Source of the DNA: Monocercomonoides exilis
Lineage: Eukaryota; Preaxostyla; Oxymonadida; Polymastigidae
Assembly (NCBI GenBank): GCA_001643675.2
Contig: LSRY02000002.1
Span: forward strand, 2,592,501 to 2,615,000
Direction: 5' to 3'
Length of the DNA stretch: 22,500 nt
The notes beneath the pieces were generated by a model. That model saw only the letters and a list, made by a program, of their open reading frames with translations. It made no database searches and was not told where the DNA came from. This document shows, one piece after another, positions 1 to 11,168 of this stretch. Made by a program: the position numbers and the translations under genes. Position 1 is the first letter of the stretch; each line of letters starts with the position of its first letter.

Positions 1-903
1 TTTTGCAGAGAAAAGACATCATTTAGCACAAAAACAATTACACAGTCCAAAAATTCATATGACTCCGATGGCACAGATTGTAGCGTGAAGGCACAACCTA
101 TTAAAATGTTGCCCAACAATTTTGATTCTCAAAGAAGCATAGATATTAATTCATCTTGCAATTATCAAGACACACTTGATTCAAGCACAAATTTGTTGTC
201 TGAACAACACATAGGCGGATCTAAATCAGAGCCATTGAACACCAAACATAGTGCGATTGAAGCATTTTCATTTGAAAGATCATCTTCAGTCTCGGAAATG
301 ATGTCAAATTTCACCGAACCGAAAAGCGAATCTATGACTGTAGAGAAAAGAAATCATGTCGATAAAGGAATGAGTGATTTTCCTTTTCCTATCCAGCAAT
401 CTCCTATGATGCTTCAACAAAACTGCAGCTCTGCAACTTTAAATAGCTCATGCAATTCGCTGTACCCAGTCTTTGGAAAGTCAGAAAACTATATTAACGA
501 AACAAATTTTTATCCAAGACATCAACTGAATCCGCTTCCTAATAAACAACCAGAACAACTTTTGGAAACTACTGATCAAAAATTAAATAAAAGTTGTTCT
601 CCTTTTGTTGATGAATTGAGCCAACCTGCTTTGCAACCAAGAGAAGATATCATGAAATCTGCTTCAGTTGTCAAGTCTTTGTCTGCTTTTACTACACAAG
701 CCTCCTCTGGAACGTTGCAACAATCTACTACAGTATTGCTTCCACCACCACCACCCCCACCAGTGCATTTGATGATGACGATGCTACTCACATTTACTAT
801 TGCGCCGAGTGGAAGTAGTGTGGTTTATGATCCAAGTAGCATTTGCTTCAATCAATTCATTCCATCAGTTTGGCCCTTGCCATTGCCCTTGCCAATGATG
901 TAA
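1..903 (+). CDS. Ser/Asn/Gln-rich protein of unknown function, 3' part of gene (5' end outside window)
   Basis: One frame is open from the left edge to a TAA at 901-903, about 300 codons. That is far longer than chance in DNA this AT-rich, so the region is coding. The first bases (ttttgcag, 1-8) look like a 3' splice site, so the visible exon may start at 9; the true start codon is upstream. The protein is low-complexity and rich in Ser, Asn, Gln and Pro, with no recognisable domain, signal peptide or membrane segment. A run of seven prolines is encoded at about 742-762. Proteins of this composition are often intrinsically disordered regulators, but no function can be assigned. The C-terminus is doubtful: after the proline run the frame reads as an atypical hydrophobic stretch (LPLPLPMM end), while another frame at 869-953 encodes a plausible Lys-rich tail. 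An unrecognised intron or a one-base error in the C-run would reconcile them. Confidence 0.7.
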   Translation, partial: FCREKTSFSTKTITQSKNSYDSDGTDCSVKAQPIKMLPNNFDSQRSIDINSSCNYQDTLDSSTNLLSEQHIGGSKSEPLNTKHSAIEAFSFERSSSVSEMMSNFTEPKSESMTVEKRNHVDKGMSDFPFPIQQSPMMLQQNCSSATLNSSCNSLYPVFGKSENYINETNFYPRHQLNPLPNKQPEQLLETTDQKLNKSCSPFVDELSQPALQPREDIMKSASVVKSLSAFTTQASSGTLQQSTTVLLPPPPPPPVHLMMTMLLTFTIAPSGSSVVYDPSSICFNQFIPSVWPLPLPLPMM

Positions 904-910
904 TTGAGCC

Positions 911-925
911 AAAAAAAAAAAAAAA
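911..925 (+). repeat. A15 homopolymer
   Basis: Fifteen consecutive A residues follow the stop codon of the left-hand gene. They either lie in its 3' UTR or, if the alternative frame ending at 953 is right, encode part of a polylysine stretch. Such tracts are prone to length variation and sequencing error. Confidence 0.9.
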
Positions 926-1851
926 GAAGAAGAGAGGAAGAAAAAAGTTGTGAAGAGTCTTTGATATGAGGTTTTGTCCTCAAAGAATTACAAGTAATTT
1001 GAGTTCACAAAATTCTTCTTCAATTATTGAGGGGCATTAGAACACTGAAAATGCGTTCAAATGCTGAAAATCTGTTTGTTGTTTTATAATATTTCTCATC
1101 ATTCGACTCTCCTGCTCATCTGTAACTCTTTCAACTTCTGAAAAATTCTGCTATTTTCTTTTCTGTGTCGACTTTATCAACATTTCATTTTCGTCGATTT
1201 CCGACGATTATCACGCTTTATTATCAACTGTATACACTTCGAAATATGTGGCCATAGCTTGTTTCATAAATTATCGACACCACTGTATTATTTTGTTAAC
1301 ATGATTGAATGATTGGGTGCAAGTCTATATTTCGCAATGACATTTTAATTTATTTTTACAAAACTCTGCAGTAAAACCATCTGTTCTACTTTTGAGGTCA
1401 ACGTTTTCTTTTGAAAGCTTTTTATTTGATTGTTTTAGAACAATATGATTCTCATCTATTGTCTTGAAAAGTTCAATGGAAACCCATATTAACAGTTCTT
1501 GTTAGTTATCTTCATGCTATTTTTGGAATTGTATTATGAATGCAATTAAGTTTGTAAGCATTTGTGAGTCTTTATTTTTTTCGTAGTTGTGATTTATTTG
1601 CTGCTATTCTATAGTCATCTTCAGAATCATCTATATTCTTTTTGTAATAACTATTTTGCCTTTTAATGGAGCAGCTGACAAGCTTCTATTTAAATCGACA
1701 AGCGCCGCTCTTTATCTGTAACTTGTTTCACTACTTCCTTCGAAATTAGAGTGATTAGTCATTTTTTCAATTACTCTTCTCTGTCTTTTGGATGTATCAT
1801 TTTAATTGAAAAATTACGAGATTGTGTCCTCCAACTGATTATGCCTTTGGA

Positions 1852-1872
1852 ACTCAAGCGATAAGCTTGAGT
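1852..1872. repeat. Perfect 8-bp inverted repeat (hairpin)
   Basis: ACTCAAGC (1852-1859) and GCTTGAGT (1865-1872) are perfect reverse complements around a five-base loop (GATAA). It lies in otherwise featureless spacer, and no role is implied by its context. Confidence 0.6.
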
Positions 1873-2777
1873 GTTCTTTTTCATATCTAAGCTATTTATG
1901 TTTCATTACCTTGTTGACTTCAATTGCATTGGACCACCGTTGATCACCAGTTTGTATATTTGCAGCACAATTTACATTCTATCGTCGAAGCTTTCTCAGG
2001 GCACAGTTAATAATGCCATTTATTTTTGACATTTTTTGCTAACACCTTATCTTTGAAAGCAAAGATCAAAGAAGCTTATTTTATCTGCTTTCTACCACTG
2101 GGCGTTGCAATAAAGCTATTTACTAACTTTATCCACAAAAGAAGTTACAATTTACAACCTGAATAATAATTTGGAAAGGGATTTATTCTGCGATGGTTCT
2201 TAGGCAATATTGATTTTTCCTGAAATGAGAAGTTCATTCAGAATGAAACGAATTAATCAACCAAAGAATAGAAAGTTTTCAGAGGATTTTATATAATATA
2301 CAAATACAAAGAGGAAATGACTATTTTTTGGGTTAATTCGATCGATCTTTTATACAACCTGTTTATTTTCGGAGCTAATTTTTAAGCGAAGCAATGATTT
2401 AATTCCATATGGAGAATACATTCAAACCAAAAACAACAAAGACATAGAAGCAAATGGGAATTTAAAGTTACTACAATCAAAATTGCCTTTGAAAGTCAAT
2501 TAACATTGAATATTTTCAGTTAAACAGTTGAATACAATGTAGACAAAGAGTATTTGAATTAATGTCAATATTCTTTTGTGACTCTGAAGATTAGCAGAAG
2601 ATTTTTTTTGTTGTTTTTGTTTTCTTGTGAAAATAACGCGATTTCATGTTAAATACTTATCAACTTCATTGAAAATTTTAATGTTTTTCTTTTTTCTTTA
2701 TTTTAACGAGACACCCATGCTTTATTCGAAGTGTTTGTAACTGTCAATGTTGAAATATTTGCCCAATTGTTCAATTG

Positions 2778-2797
2778 TTTTCTTTTCTTTTCTTTTC
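2778..2797 (+). repeat. (TTTTC)4 microsatellite
   Basis: Four tandem TTTTC units are followed by a run of six T. This is a simple pyrimidine repeat inside the T-rich spacer. Confidence 0.85.
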
Positions 2798-4144
2798 TTT
2801 TTTAAATTTCAATTTTTACTGTTTTTGTGATATGGCTTTTGCTCAGCAATATTTAATTTTGATTTTAATTTTGAACAAATTTAGTGTTTTTCATTTTATT
2901 TCTCCGAATATTCTTTCTTTGAATTTATCATTGCATTAAAGAGATATTTTTTTGGATTCTGTTTCTGTGAGGTATTATTTATTTATCTTGTTCTCCTCTT
3001 AGAATAACGAAAAATTGCGTATCCTTATTAAATGCTTGCATTCCTGCCATTTTTTTCCTTTTTAAATGTTGATGATAGTTTTTTCCATTTTAATTTGCAA
3101 TTGGTGATTATTCTTGAAATCTTTAAGTTTTCATTATTAGTTTTTTTTTCCTTTTCCTTTTTCTGTGAATTTTTCTTCGCTAAAAATTAAAATCATAAAG
3201 AAGAAAATTCGAATGTTCAAAATCTTTGTATTCCATGTGAATCTTTTAACATTTTTTACTGAAGTATTTTCGGTGTTATTTTATCTTTATAAATTGTTGA
3301 TTTATTATTTAACCTGTCTTCAATCTTTTTATTTTTATTTTTATTTTTTTTCTTTGATTACTTTGTAAAACTTTTGATTTGTGGATTGCTTTTGACATTT
3401 TGTTTTGTTCTTTTATTCTTTTTATTTGCTTATTTTTGAATTTATTTTTGTTGTTTTATTTATTCTAAAAGTCTGCTGACTTTGATTATTTCAGTCAAAG
3501 CAACAGTTTTAACTAATTAACATTTTTCTTGTTTTGTTAGGTTTTTGTTTTCTTTTTAATTTGTCTCAAACTTTGCTTGTTTCTGAAAACTTCAAATTGA
3601 CTAAATTATTAATGGATAGTCAACATCTGAAAGAACAATAAAGAATATGTTGAATTTTATTCTTTTTGAAACAGATCAATAAAATTTCCACTCCCCTTCT
3701 TTCGTATTAATGTCTTTTTTGTTTGTTTGTTTGCTTATTTGCTTTTTAAATTTTGTTAATTTCTACAAACAATATTTTAACTGATATATTTTTATTTGAA
3801 ATATTTCTGTTATTGATGATCAACATCTTCAAGCTTACAAAAGCGGTTCAAAATTTTGTATGCTCACATCGTTTTTTTAAATAAAAACAAGATTTCAAAA
3901 AAACGAAGTTATTTTTTTATAAGTTTAAGAAGAAATTAGCGATCCACAATTGCACCTTTTTGTGATTCAAAAATGAAATAACACTTTTTCACTCTTTTAT
4001 ACCATTTCTTCAAATTTCTTTTTAATTAATCGCAAACCATCTTAACAACACTTTATTCGGATTTTGCATTCTACGAATTAATTATTGCTAAAAAAAAAGA
4101 ATCATTCAAACATAAATGAAATCTTGTTTATTTTATATTTTTTC

Positions 4145-7041
4145 TTATGAATATTGATTTTGAAAATTAACAAATACAGGTTGAGGAGCGAGAAGACTTT
4201 GAGGCTGATGAAAATCTTCAAACATTGTCTGTTCCGAAGATGTGGATGATGTTGAGGAAGATGATACAATTGGAGGAGTGAAAATAGAAGATGAAGGCAT
4301 TGAAGAAGAAGGGACAGATGAATTTTGAAATGTGTATGTTGATGAATTTAAAATTGCATTTGAAGAAGAAGAAGAACTGATTGAAGGAAAAGAAAGCGAA
4401 GCAGAAAAAGGATGCGATGAAGATGACGCTAACGATGCTTCTGCTGACTCCATTGAAGAGGTTGCTGCTGGCTCTTGGGGGTGATGCTCAAATTCATTTG
4501 TATGATGCGAGCCAAACGAATGTGCAATATCAGACTGCACACATTCATCCTCTCCCTCTTCATCGCTCATGGATTCCATTTCTTCATCACTTTGCTCCTC
4601 TTCAAGAAGATCCAAATACACTTTTGTGATTATGCGCGACTCTTTTCGAATGCTTTTCGAATGTTCTTTTGAATGGCAGAAGTCGCGTATTATGACCGGT
4701 GCAGCTGTTGTGTCGAGTTCTGCTAGCATGCGATTGTAGCGATAAGATCTGAACTTCTCCTTAAATTTGGCTAGTGAAAGAGACGTTGAAGATTCTTCTG
4801 GAGAAAGCGAGCACATCGACGATTGAGCAGGCGAAGAACTATTTTGCGATGCAGTAGAAGATGAGAAAACAGACTGACATTCAGAATTAGCTGGCATCGA
4901 TTCCAGTGGATCAACAAATGTGAGAATGCGTTTTGTTTGGAGGGATTTCGCAGCTTCGTCGCTCAACGGAGAGGTCAAGATGCCTTCTTCTATATAACCA
5001 AGTTCCTGCTCCCCAAAACAAAGTAGCCTGTGTATCTGCTTTAGCAGCAATTCCACATAATCATCATCGCGAACAGGCAAATAAGCACACAAAATAGTCA
5101 TGACGCCTCGATTGGCAACCTCCTGCTTCAGTGCCGGAGGAGAACAAAGAACATTCCCTATCAGCTGCAACGCTTCTATCCGCGTATCACGTGGCTGGGA
5201 GCTGTCACTAAGGACTTTCACAGCGCTGTCTAATCCACCTTCCACAACAACAGTTGCCGTGTTCGGATTTTCATCGCCAGCAATGTTGCTTAATACCCAC
5301 ATTGCTTTGAATGCAATGCCAGCAAAGCTATGCTTGCTCAAAGAGACCAAAGGAGGAACTCCGCCCAACCTCACAATAGCCTTTTTAAATAGTAACAACA
5401 TTTTTAAAAGAACGAACATTTTTGTTTAAAGAATAGAAAGATTCAAAATAACGTGTAATGAACATATTCAAAACGAAAGAAAAAAATTAATTAAAAAAAA
5501 ATTCAAGCAACATATAGAATACACATACAGTCGCAGCACCTTCAACATAATTCACGCATTGCCCAAGCAAAGAAAGCGATACCATTGTTGTTGATGAAGG
5601 AACTTGTTTAATTTCTTTTATGATTCTCGGTAAAAAGTTGTTATCAGAAAGAAATGCCTACAAATTGTGTAAATGAAAAATTTTAACAATAAATGAAAAC
5701 ATTTAAAATACTTACAAAGACAATTAAAATAAAACAAAAAAATTAAATAATAATTGAAAAACTTTGCAATGAATTACATAATCACAAAAATTCTTATTAA
5801 AAAAGCATCAAATTTCAAACATTTAATAACTGAGTATTCTTTGATGATACAGTTTCGAGTGTTCGAAGGCAATCGTATTGCACCTCTTTTAAAGAACAGT
5901 TAATATTTGCAATACAAAATGGTAAGAATTCTTGGAGCTCTTTAGCTTCTGGCGTTGTCTCTGCAACGTTTGCCAAAAAAAAAATTATTCTTTCCAGAAC
6001 ATCCTCCGATAGTAATGGTTGTTGAAGGGCTGTCATTTCCACTTGGACTCCAGTCAAAGATAAAGAAGGAAAAAAAATCGAACCGACAGAATTCAAAACA
6101 TCCTCATTTTGACTTTTAAGAGAAGATGATTGCAAAGTTTCTTGTTGAAAGTCCATTGGAAAAGAAGACTGTTGTGTTAGAATTGAAGATGAATGATAAG
6201 TTGATATAGCCAAAGATAATTGCACAGATTTTAAAAAAGATATCGCTTTTTGTGGAAGTCCAAGAGTTAAAAAATAATTTGAAATATCTTCATTTTTTGC
6301 TACAAAATTTGCAAGCAGCCAATAAGAAAGATTTCTTAAGTTTCCTTCTGGAGAGTCTAAAAAATTCACAATTACTGGAAATAGATCAGAATACACCAGT
6401 TTAATCACCTGGTCCTTTGTTGCTTTCGCTCCTATTTTTTGTTTTTGAATCAGTGAAAAATTTTTTTCTTTGAATATTCGAAATAAATTAACAAACCCAA
6501 ATTAGACAAAAGCCAAAGGGAATTAAATTTAACATTTGCAGAACAATCATTGGTGAGAAGTTTCACAAAATTGGCTCGAAAATCATAGTCAAATAATGTT
6601 TTTATAGTATTTCTAGATTCTATATGAAAATTCAATAAATAAAACAAAAAGAAAACGGTGATACTTTTTGAAATCAATTTCCTTATAGCCTTTATTGCCG
6701 CAATAACATCAGTCTCGTTATTCGAGTCGATTTGTTCTAAAAGTTGTGGAATTGACACTTTCTAAAAAAATAAAAAATTAACAATATAAAATTTAAAATA
6801 TTATTAATACATCATTTCATACAAATGCATTAAATTCCGAGATGTCTTCCTCTGTACTTTTAATTTTACGTCTGCTTGAAAGCAAGGAAATTCTAGTATT
6901 ATCTCTAATTGTTAAAGACTCATCTTTTCGAAAACTGTGAATCTCATCTTCATCTTTAGATTTATCATAATCCTTAAATCTATTCGCAGCTCGTAATTCT
7001 TGGCTTAAAAAAACAGAGCAACCCTTGGAATGCTCTGACAT
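4145..7041 (-). CDS. Importin subunit alpha (karyopherin alpha), six exons, 804 aa
   Basis: Nuclear import adaptor: it binds classical nuclear localisation signals through armadillo (ARM) repeats and importin-beta through its N-terminal IBB domain. The exons, in transcript order, are 7041-6823, 6761-6665, 6619-6497, 6431-5821, 5657-5529 and 5380-4145; they join in frame to 2415 nt ending in TAA. The start is the ATG at 7041-7039. The IBB lies at about residues 17-62 (basic, with RFKDYDKSKDEDE, then ...RDNTR...SSRRK). ARM repeats span about 74-520. WxxxN motifs that build the NLS-binding groove are seen at W141/N145, W184/N188 and W421/N425; in the central repeats around 300-390 the Trp is replaced. 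An insert of about 70 Ser/Gln-rich residues interrupts the repeats at about 215-285. Typical family length is about 520-550 aa. The extra length is a C-terminal tail of roughly 280 residues, Ser-rich with an acidic patch (EEEQSDEEMESMSDEEGEDE). No paralogue is visible nearby. Confidence 0.9.
5381..5528 (-). other. Importin-alpha intron 5 (148 nt)
   Basis: Donor GTATGT, acceptor AAAAAG, phase 0. It joins ...NYVEGAAT to AIVRLGGVPPLV, giving the expected ARM helix order. Confidence 0.8.
5658..5820 (-). other. Importin-alpha intron 4 (163 nt)
   Basis: Donor GTTTGA, acceptor TTGTAG, phase 0. It joins ...KNTQLLN to AFLSDNNFLPRI. The interior is very A/T-rich compared with the flanking exons. Confidence 0.85.
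6432..6496 (-). other. Importin-alpha intron 3 (65 nt)
   Basis: Donor GTTTGT, acceptor AATAG, phase 1. It splits a Gly codon right after the WLLSN motif (W141/N145) and joins to AKATKDQVIKL. Confidence 0.85.
6620..6664 (-). other. Importin-alpha intron 2 (45 nt, very short)
   Basis: Donor GTATCA, acceptor ATATAG. The length is a multiple of three and it contains no in-frame stop, so it could be mistaken for coding sequence. Removal gives IRKLISKKSRNTIKTLF..., which aligns without gaps to the ARM repeat of known importin alphas (RKLLSSDRNPPIDDLI...). Retention would add 15 Phe/Leu-rich residues. Confidence 0.75.
6762..6822 (-). other. Importin-alpha intron 1 (61 nt)
   Basis: Donor GTATGA, acceptor TTTTAG, phase 0, between the IBB exon (...EFNAF) and KVSIPQLLEQ. 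Removal restores the normal spacing between the IBB and the first ARM repeat and bypasses an in-frame stop just after the donor. Confidence 0.85.
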
Positions 7042-8626
7042 TTATTTTCCTTCTTGGAATTAAGGGTAGCTGATCATTTCAATTTTTTATTTCCAAACAC
7101 AATATACAATGCATTCCGCAAATGAAATGAAATTTAATATAAAAATTTATTCAAAAGAGCGATTGATATTTTTATTATTTTAATCATAAGTGAAAACCAT
7201 CAGAATTGGTAATAAAGAACAAGAATATTAATTTCAGAAAATTTTGAAACATAATAATCTTATTCAAAGGAAAAATCCACATGACAAAACTATATTCTCT
7301 TTTGAGCTTCATTCTCGAAGCTAAAGCCTTTTTGTTCGTTGAAGGCAAAGATTTACATTTCTTTATCCAAAAAATTGTGAAATAAAAATTTGTTTTTCAT
7401 TTTGTCAGTTTTTCTTTTCATGCAAAATGAAAATCTTGATGGCTTTTGAAGAATAGACATCAGCAATGTGAAAGAGAGGCATTTGTTTATGCATGAATGA
7501 ATATTCAAAGCTTATTCATAGGTATTGTTTTGGCAATAATGCAAAAAATGTTGCTGTTTATTTGTTTGATGCTCAAATAAAAAATATCATTGAATGAGAA
7601 AGGATGATGATAAAGGACATGAAGTTTCATTAAGGTCATGAAAACGAAAATTAAAGGAAACAAGACGAAAGGAAAAGAAAAATTGCACATTTCACTAAGT
7701 TAATATTTGTTGATTAAGCCGTTTTCAATTTTCACAAAAGAGTCACAGAACGAAGAAACAGAAGTGAACATTCAAATTTTGAAAGCCGTCTGTGTGAAGG
7801 TTACATCAACGTAAAAAAAATATCACTTTTTTAGCAGTGAACTGTGCATGATGGAATCTTGTTGAGATGATAAAAAAATCAGATTTCACCAGCTCCCCTC
7901 ATAATGACACAATTAATGTATCAGTCATCTTGGCAGTTCCTGTAATGCTGAAGGTACGATGAAAGAAGTTTGGAATAAGTTTTTGTGAATGAGATGTCTT
8001 TTTGGAGAGTCAAAATATGAAAATCGCTAAATCAAAAAGGATGCATCGAACAAAATATTAAAGGATGCTGGTGGAAATGTGGCAAAATGATTTTTCTGAG
8101 AAAATTTTGATGATAATGAATATAGAACAATAATGAAAATCTTTTTGATTTGCTGCATGAAGAATTTGTTTGATAAATAAACATCTTTGCGGGATTAAGT
8201 GTGTAAAAGCACAAACCAAAAAACAGAAAGGAAAGTCAATTTTGTCTGGGAACTTCAATTTCTTATCAATTGTGCCCCACACATCCGCAACTTGTGAACG
8301 TCATTTTCTATGCTGACCAGAAAGAAAATAATATCTCATACAAAATATTGATCTCCGAATGCAAAATGATTTGTGAAATGGAAAGTGGAAAGAGAAAACG
8401 ATTAACAGATAGAAGGATTTTCACTGTTTGTCCACTTTTGTGTATTCAATAAAAGTGTACCATCTTTTTGATGTCAAACTTCTTCCTTTCACACCAATTG
8501 TAATGAAAATCGAATACTGTTGGATGCAGAAGTCATCGATTTGCCAATCCTGTTCAATCGAAATTATTCAGGATATTTGATTTCAGTTCTTTCTTTTTGG
8601 AAAGGCTGAGTTTTTGAACAATTGGA
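7042..8626. other. Intergenic region upstream of importin-alpha, no gene seen
   Basis: This AT-rich sequence includes the promoter side of the minus-strand importin gene. I see no recognisable TATA or other core element. Short open frames here (for example 8270-8452 on +, 60 codons) are near chance length. The 8270-8452 stretch has coding-like composition and may be an outlying fragment of the decayed gene to its right. A small 6-bp hairpin (AGCTTC 7305-7310 / GAAGCT 7317-7322) is present. Confidence 0.5.
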
Positions 8627-9687
8627 TTCGAAACTTTGTTCTTTTCACTTTTTCTCATTCACTCTTATCCAACATTTACAACAACGGATTCGCGAAAGGA
8701 AAATGAGATTCAATATGATGATATAAATATTGATCAAGGAGATGTTAAGTGCATTGGCTCCAATGTTGATGAAAACTCTTGATGAAACGGGATTTGAAGA
8801 TGAGTCAAATACATTTCCATGTGTTTATCGTTTCATTCAGATGATGTGACCGATCCTGAATGTTCTGCATTTTTGGCGCGTTAAAAAACAACTTGACCAT
8901 TTTTCATCTCAAAAGCGTGGTACTTATTCATGCCAAATACAATAGAATGCTTCTTCTCCTGAACTGAAGACAATCTAACATCAAAAAAATATGTTGAGAC
9001 AAAAACTGAAACAAATACTTGTGTCGAATGTTTCGGAAAAGATTCCTTTGTTTCTGAAAATGCTTTGGATTCCGCTTATAGACTTTATTCATTCAGCTTT
9101 CGACCAGCTTTCTTTTCAACACATGCAACCATCGATGCAAAAAACATTTTCCTCCTTCGTTTTGTATTTTTTGTTTTTGAAATTTTTAGTAATTTTTTTT
9201 TCGTTAATTTGCTCGTTATTGTTTATTCTTCTGACTTTGATCATCCGTTTTTTTTCGCAGATAAAACAAATAGATGCTTTGATAATCAAGAAGAAACTCT
9301 ATCTGATTATGAACAATATTCTGCAAAGATTTAAAACGAGACTCCTCAATGGATGCAGATGGTGAAATTCACTGTATCACAAAAGACGTTAAAAGATGAA
9401 AATCAACAATCTGTGGAAGATGAGAGAAGCCGAACAGTAAGTGACATCAAACGTTCTGGAGATAAATGCATTGATGTGAGAAATGTTGAATCCAGCAAAT
9501 TTTTTTATGTTCTCCTTTCATATTCGTTATGTTGATAATTCAGTAATCATTTGAGGCATTTGCGATAGAAAATCCGAGATTTATTTTGCCGATGGTGCTT
9601 CAAGAGATAATTCCATCCTTTTATTCTTGTGAATCAAGTGAGTCAAAACATCTATGTGCGAATTCTTGATTTTCTGTTTCATCGTGG

Positions 9688-9963
9688 TTGAACACCGAAA
9701 AGAGAACGTTCAATAGCGGGAAATGGTTATCCATTGATCAAGAAAGAACTTTCAGACGTTGTGAGATGGAGGATATCCTTATTTTGATTTCAGAAGAAAT
9801 AACACTGAAGAAAGAGGGGATTTTGTGCCAGAACGATGGTGAAGAAGTGTTGTGTGGATTTGACGCACCAATTGACTCTTCATCTGTGTCATCATTCTCG
9901 ATTAATGATGATGATCTGAATTCGACTCTAAAATGCGCTCAGTTTATTATTGGACAAAAATGA
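9688..9963 (+). pseudogene. Longest intact open segment of the decayed region (91 codons)
   Basis: It opens with TTG rather than ATG and ends in TGA. The composition is coding-like: Asp/Glu/Ser-rich, including VLCGFDAPIDSSSVSSFS and DDDLNSTLK. Directly after it another frame continues plausibly (KNEFKNDAGDEASEELQ), as expected after a one-base loss in an A-run. It has no recognised domain and is unlikely to be a functional gene on its own. Confidence 0.3.
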
Positions 9964-10901
9964 GTTCAAAAATGATGCCGGAGATGAAGCTTCAGAGGAG
10001 CTACAGTGGTTCATGCATCTGATTCACTAACTCCAATAAAAGTTCTGTCGAAAGCTGTTTTTTCTTTTGTCTTGACTTGATTGTCAGTTGAAGTCTTTCA
10101 AGATACAACTGCTGTTTCATTGTTTTTTCTATGCTTATTATAATTATTTCACCAAACGTCCCAATAGATGCGCCTCAACCTGAAGATAGCATCAAGCCTT
10201 TCTTCAATTGAGACTGTTTAGTATCCATATTGAGATAAACGACGAACTCCTTTCAAAAGCTTTTGACAATATTTTATCCCAAAAGATATTTCAAACTTTT
10301 TTCAATTCTCATTCTCAAAATGGAGTCATCTTTTTTCTCCACTTGACATTTTTTTATCCAACATCAATGACTACACTCCTCTTCTCTTGTTTGCAATTAT
10401 TTCTTGTTTTGCTAATGCAAAATATTATTGACACATCTTCTGAAGTGCCTTCTGACATAATCCTCATAAACATATTCATTCGGATGTGATTGCAAAGCTC
10501 GCTAAACGAGGATGTTAATATTTTGTGAAATTAATGTGGAACGCTGAAGCAGAAAACTGCAATCACTTGGAAGAAGAGAAAATAAAAATGAAGAAAAAGC
10601 TGGATGAAGACTTGATATTCTGTTCTGTGATCGCATGAATAGGCAATAATGTTTTGCAGCGGAACATCTGAAATTGAATTTGACTTGGATGCAGAGGGGC
10701 ATCAGAGGGGCTACCTGAAATGCAAATGATAGAGCAACCAAAACCCGTTGATTTCATATGATTGTTCAGAAATTGGGAATAAAAGAGTTATATGGAATAG
10801 CGAGAAGAAGATGAAAAACAACATTCAGAGTACCACATTTCAGACCAGGGCATATGAATTCTGTTTGGATTCAGTCGCTTGTGAATGTTCTTGTGCGGTA
10901 G

Positions 10902-11168
10902 AACGAATCAATTAATTCTTCTTGGAAAACTGAAGGACTGAAGGTAAAATTTGCAACTGATCACACGCTTGTTGCAGCTTCAAATCAAGGACACTATTAC
11001 ATCCTGATAAACGGGGGAAGGACAACAGCTCCTCTTACCATGCTGGAACGAAAGAAGAAAAAGATCTTCTTGTCAGCATCATCAATCGATCAAGGCACCT
11101 CGAAATCGATCAAGAAAGAAAAAAGATTGGCGAATCCTTCATTTCTATCATCATCCAAAAAGCAATAA
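10902..11168 (+). pseudogene. Open segment of the decayed region (88 codons, ends TAA)
   Basis: It follows an in-frame TAG (10899-10901) that could also be a splice acceptor (ggtag). The translation includes VKFATDHTLVAASNQGHYY, faintly like a beta-propeller (RCC1-type) blade, and then a Lys/Ser-rich end. The similarity is too weak to name a family. Confidence 0.3.

Larger units (their letters stand above)
954..4144. other. T-rich intergenic spacer, no gene seen
   Basis: About 3.2 kb lies between two convergent genes. The + strand is strongly T-rich, most of all at about 2550-3720. Only short chance open frames occur on either strand (the longest, near 3165-3368, is a Phe/Leu/Tyr-rich T-tract translation). 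I see no tRNA, no rRNA and no conserved domain. It presumably holds the 3' UTRs of both flanking genes. An AATAAA-like signal for the minus-strand importin gene is present at 4127-4132 (TTTATT on +), 12 bases beyond its stop codon. Confidence 0.6.

Noticed and set aside
576-791. Minus-strand frame with a poly-Gly run
   Set aside because: Antisense of the poly-Pro coding repeat in the left-hand gene.
4381-5429. Plus-strand open frames opposite the importin gene
   Set aside because: Shadows of the real minus-strand exon, whose ARM repeats are recognisable.
8270-8452. 60-codon + strand open frame
   Set aside because: Length is near chance and no domain is seen. Noted only as a possible outlying fragment of the decayed region.
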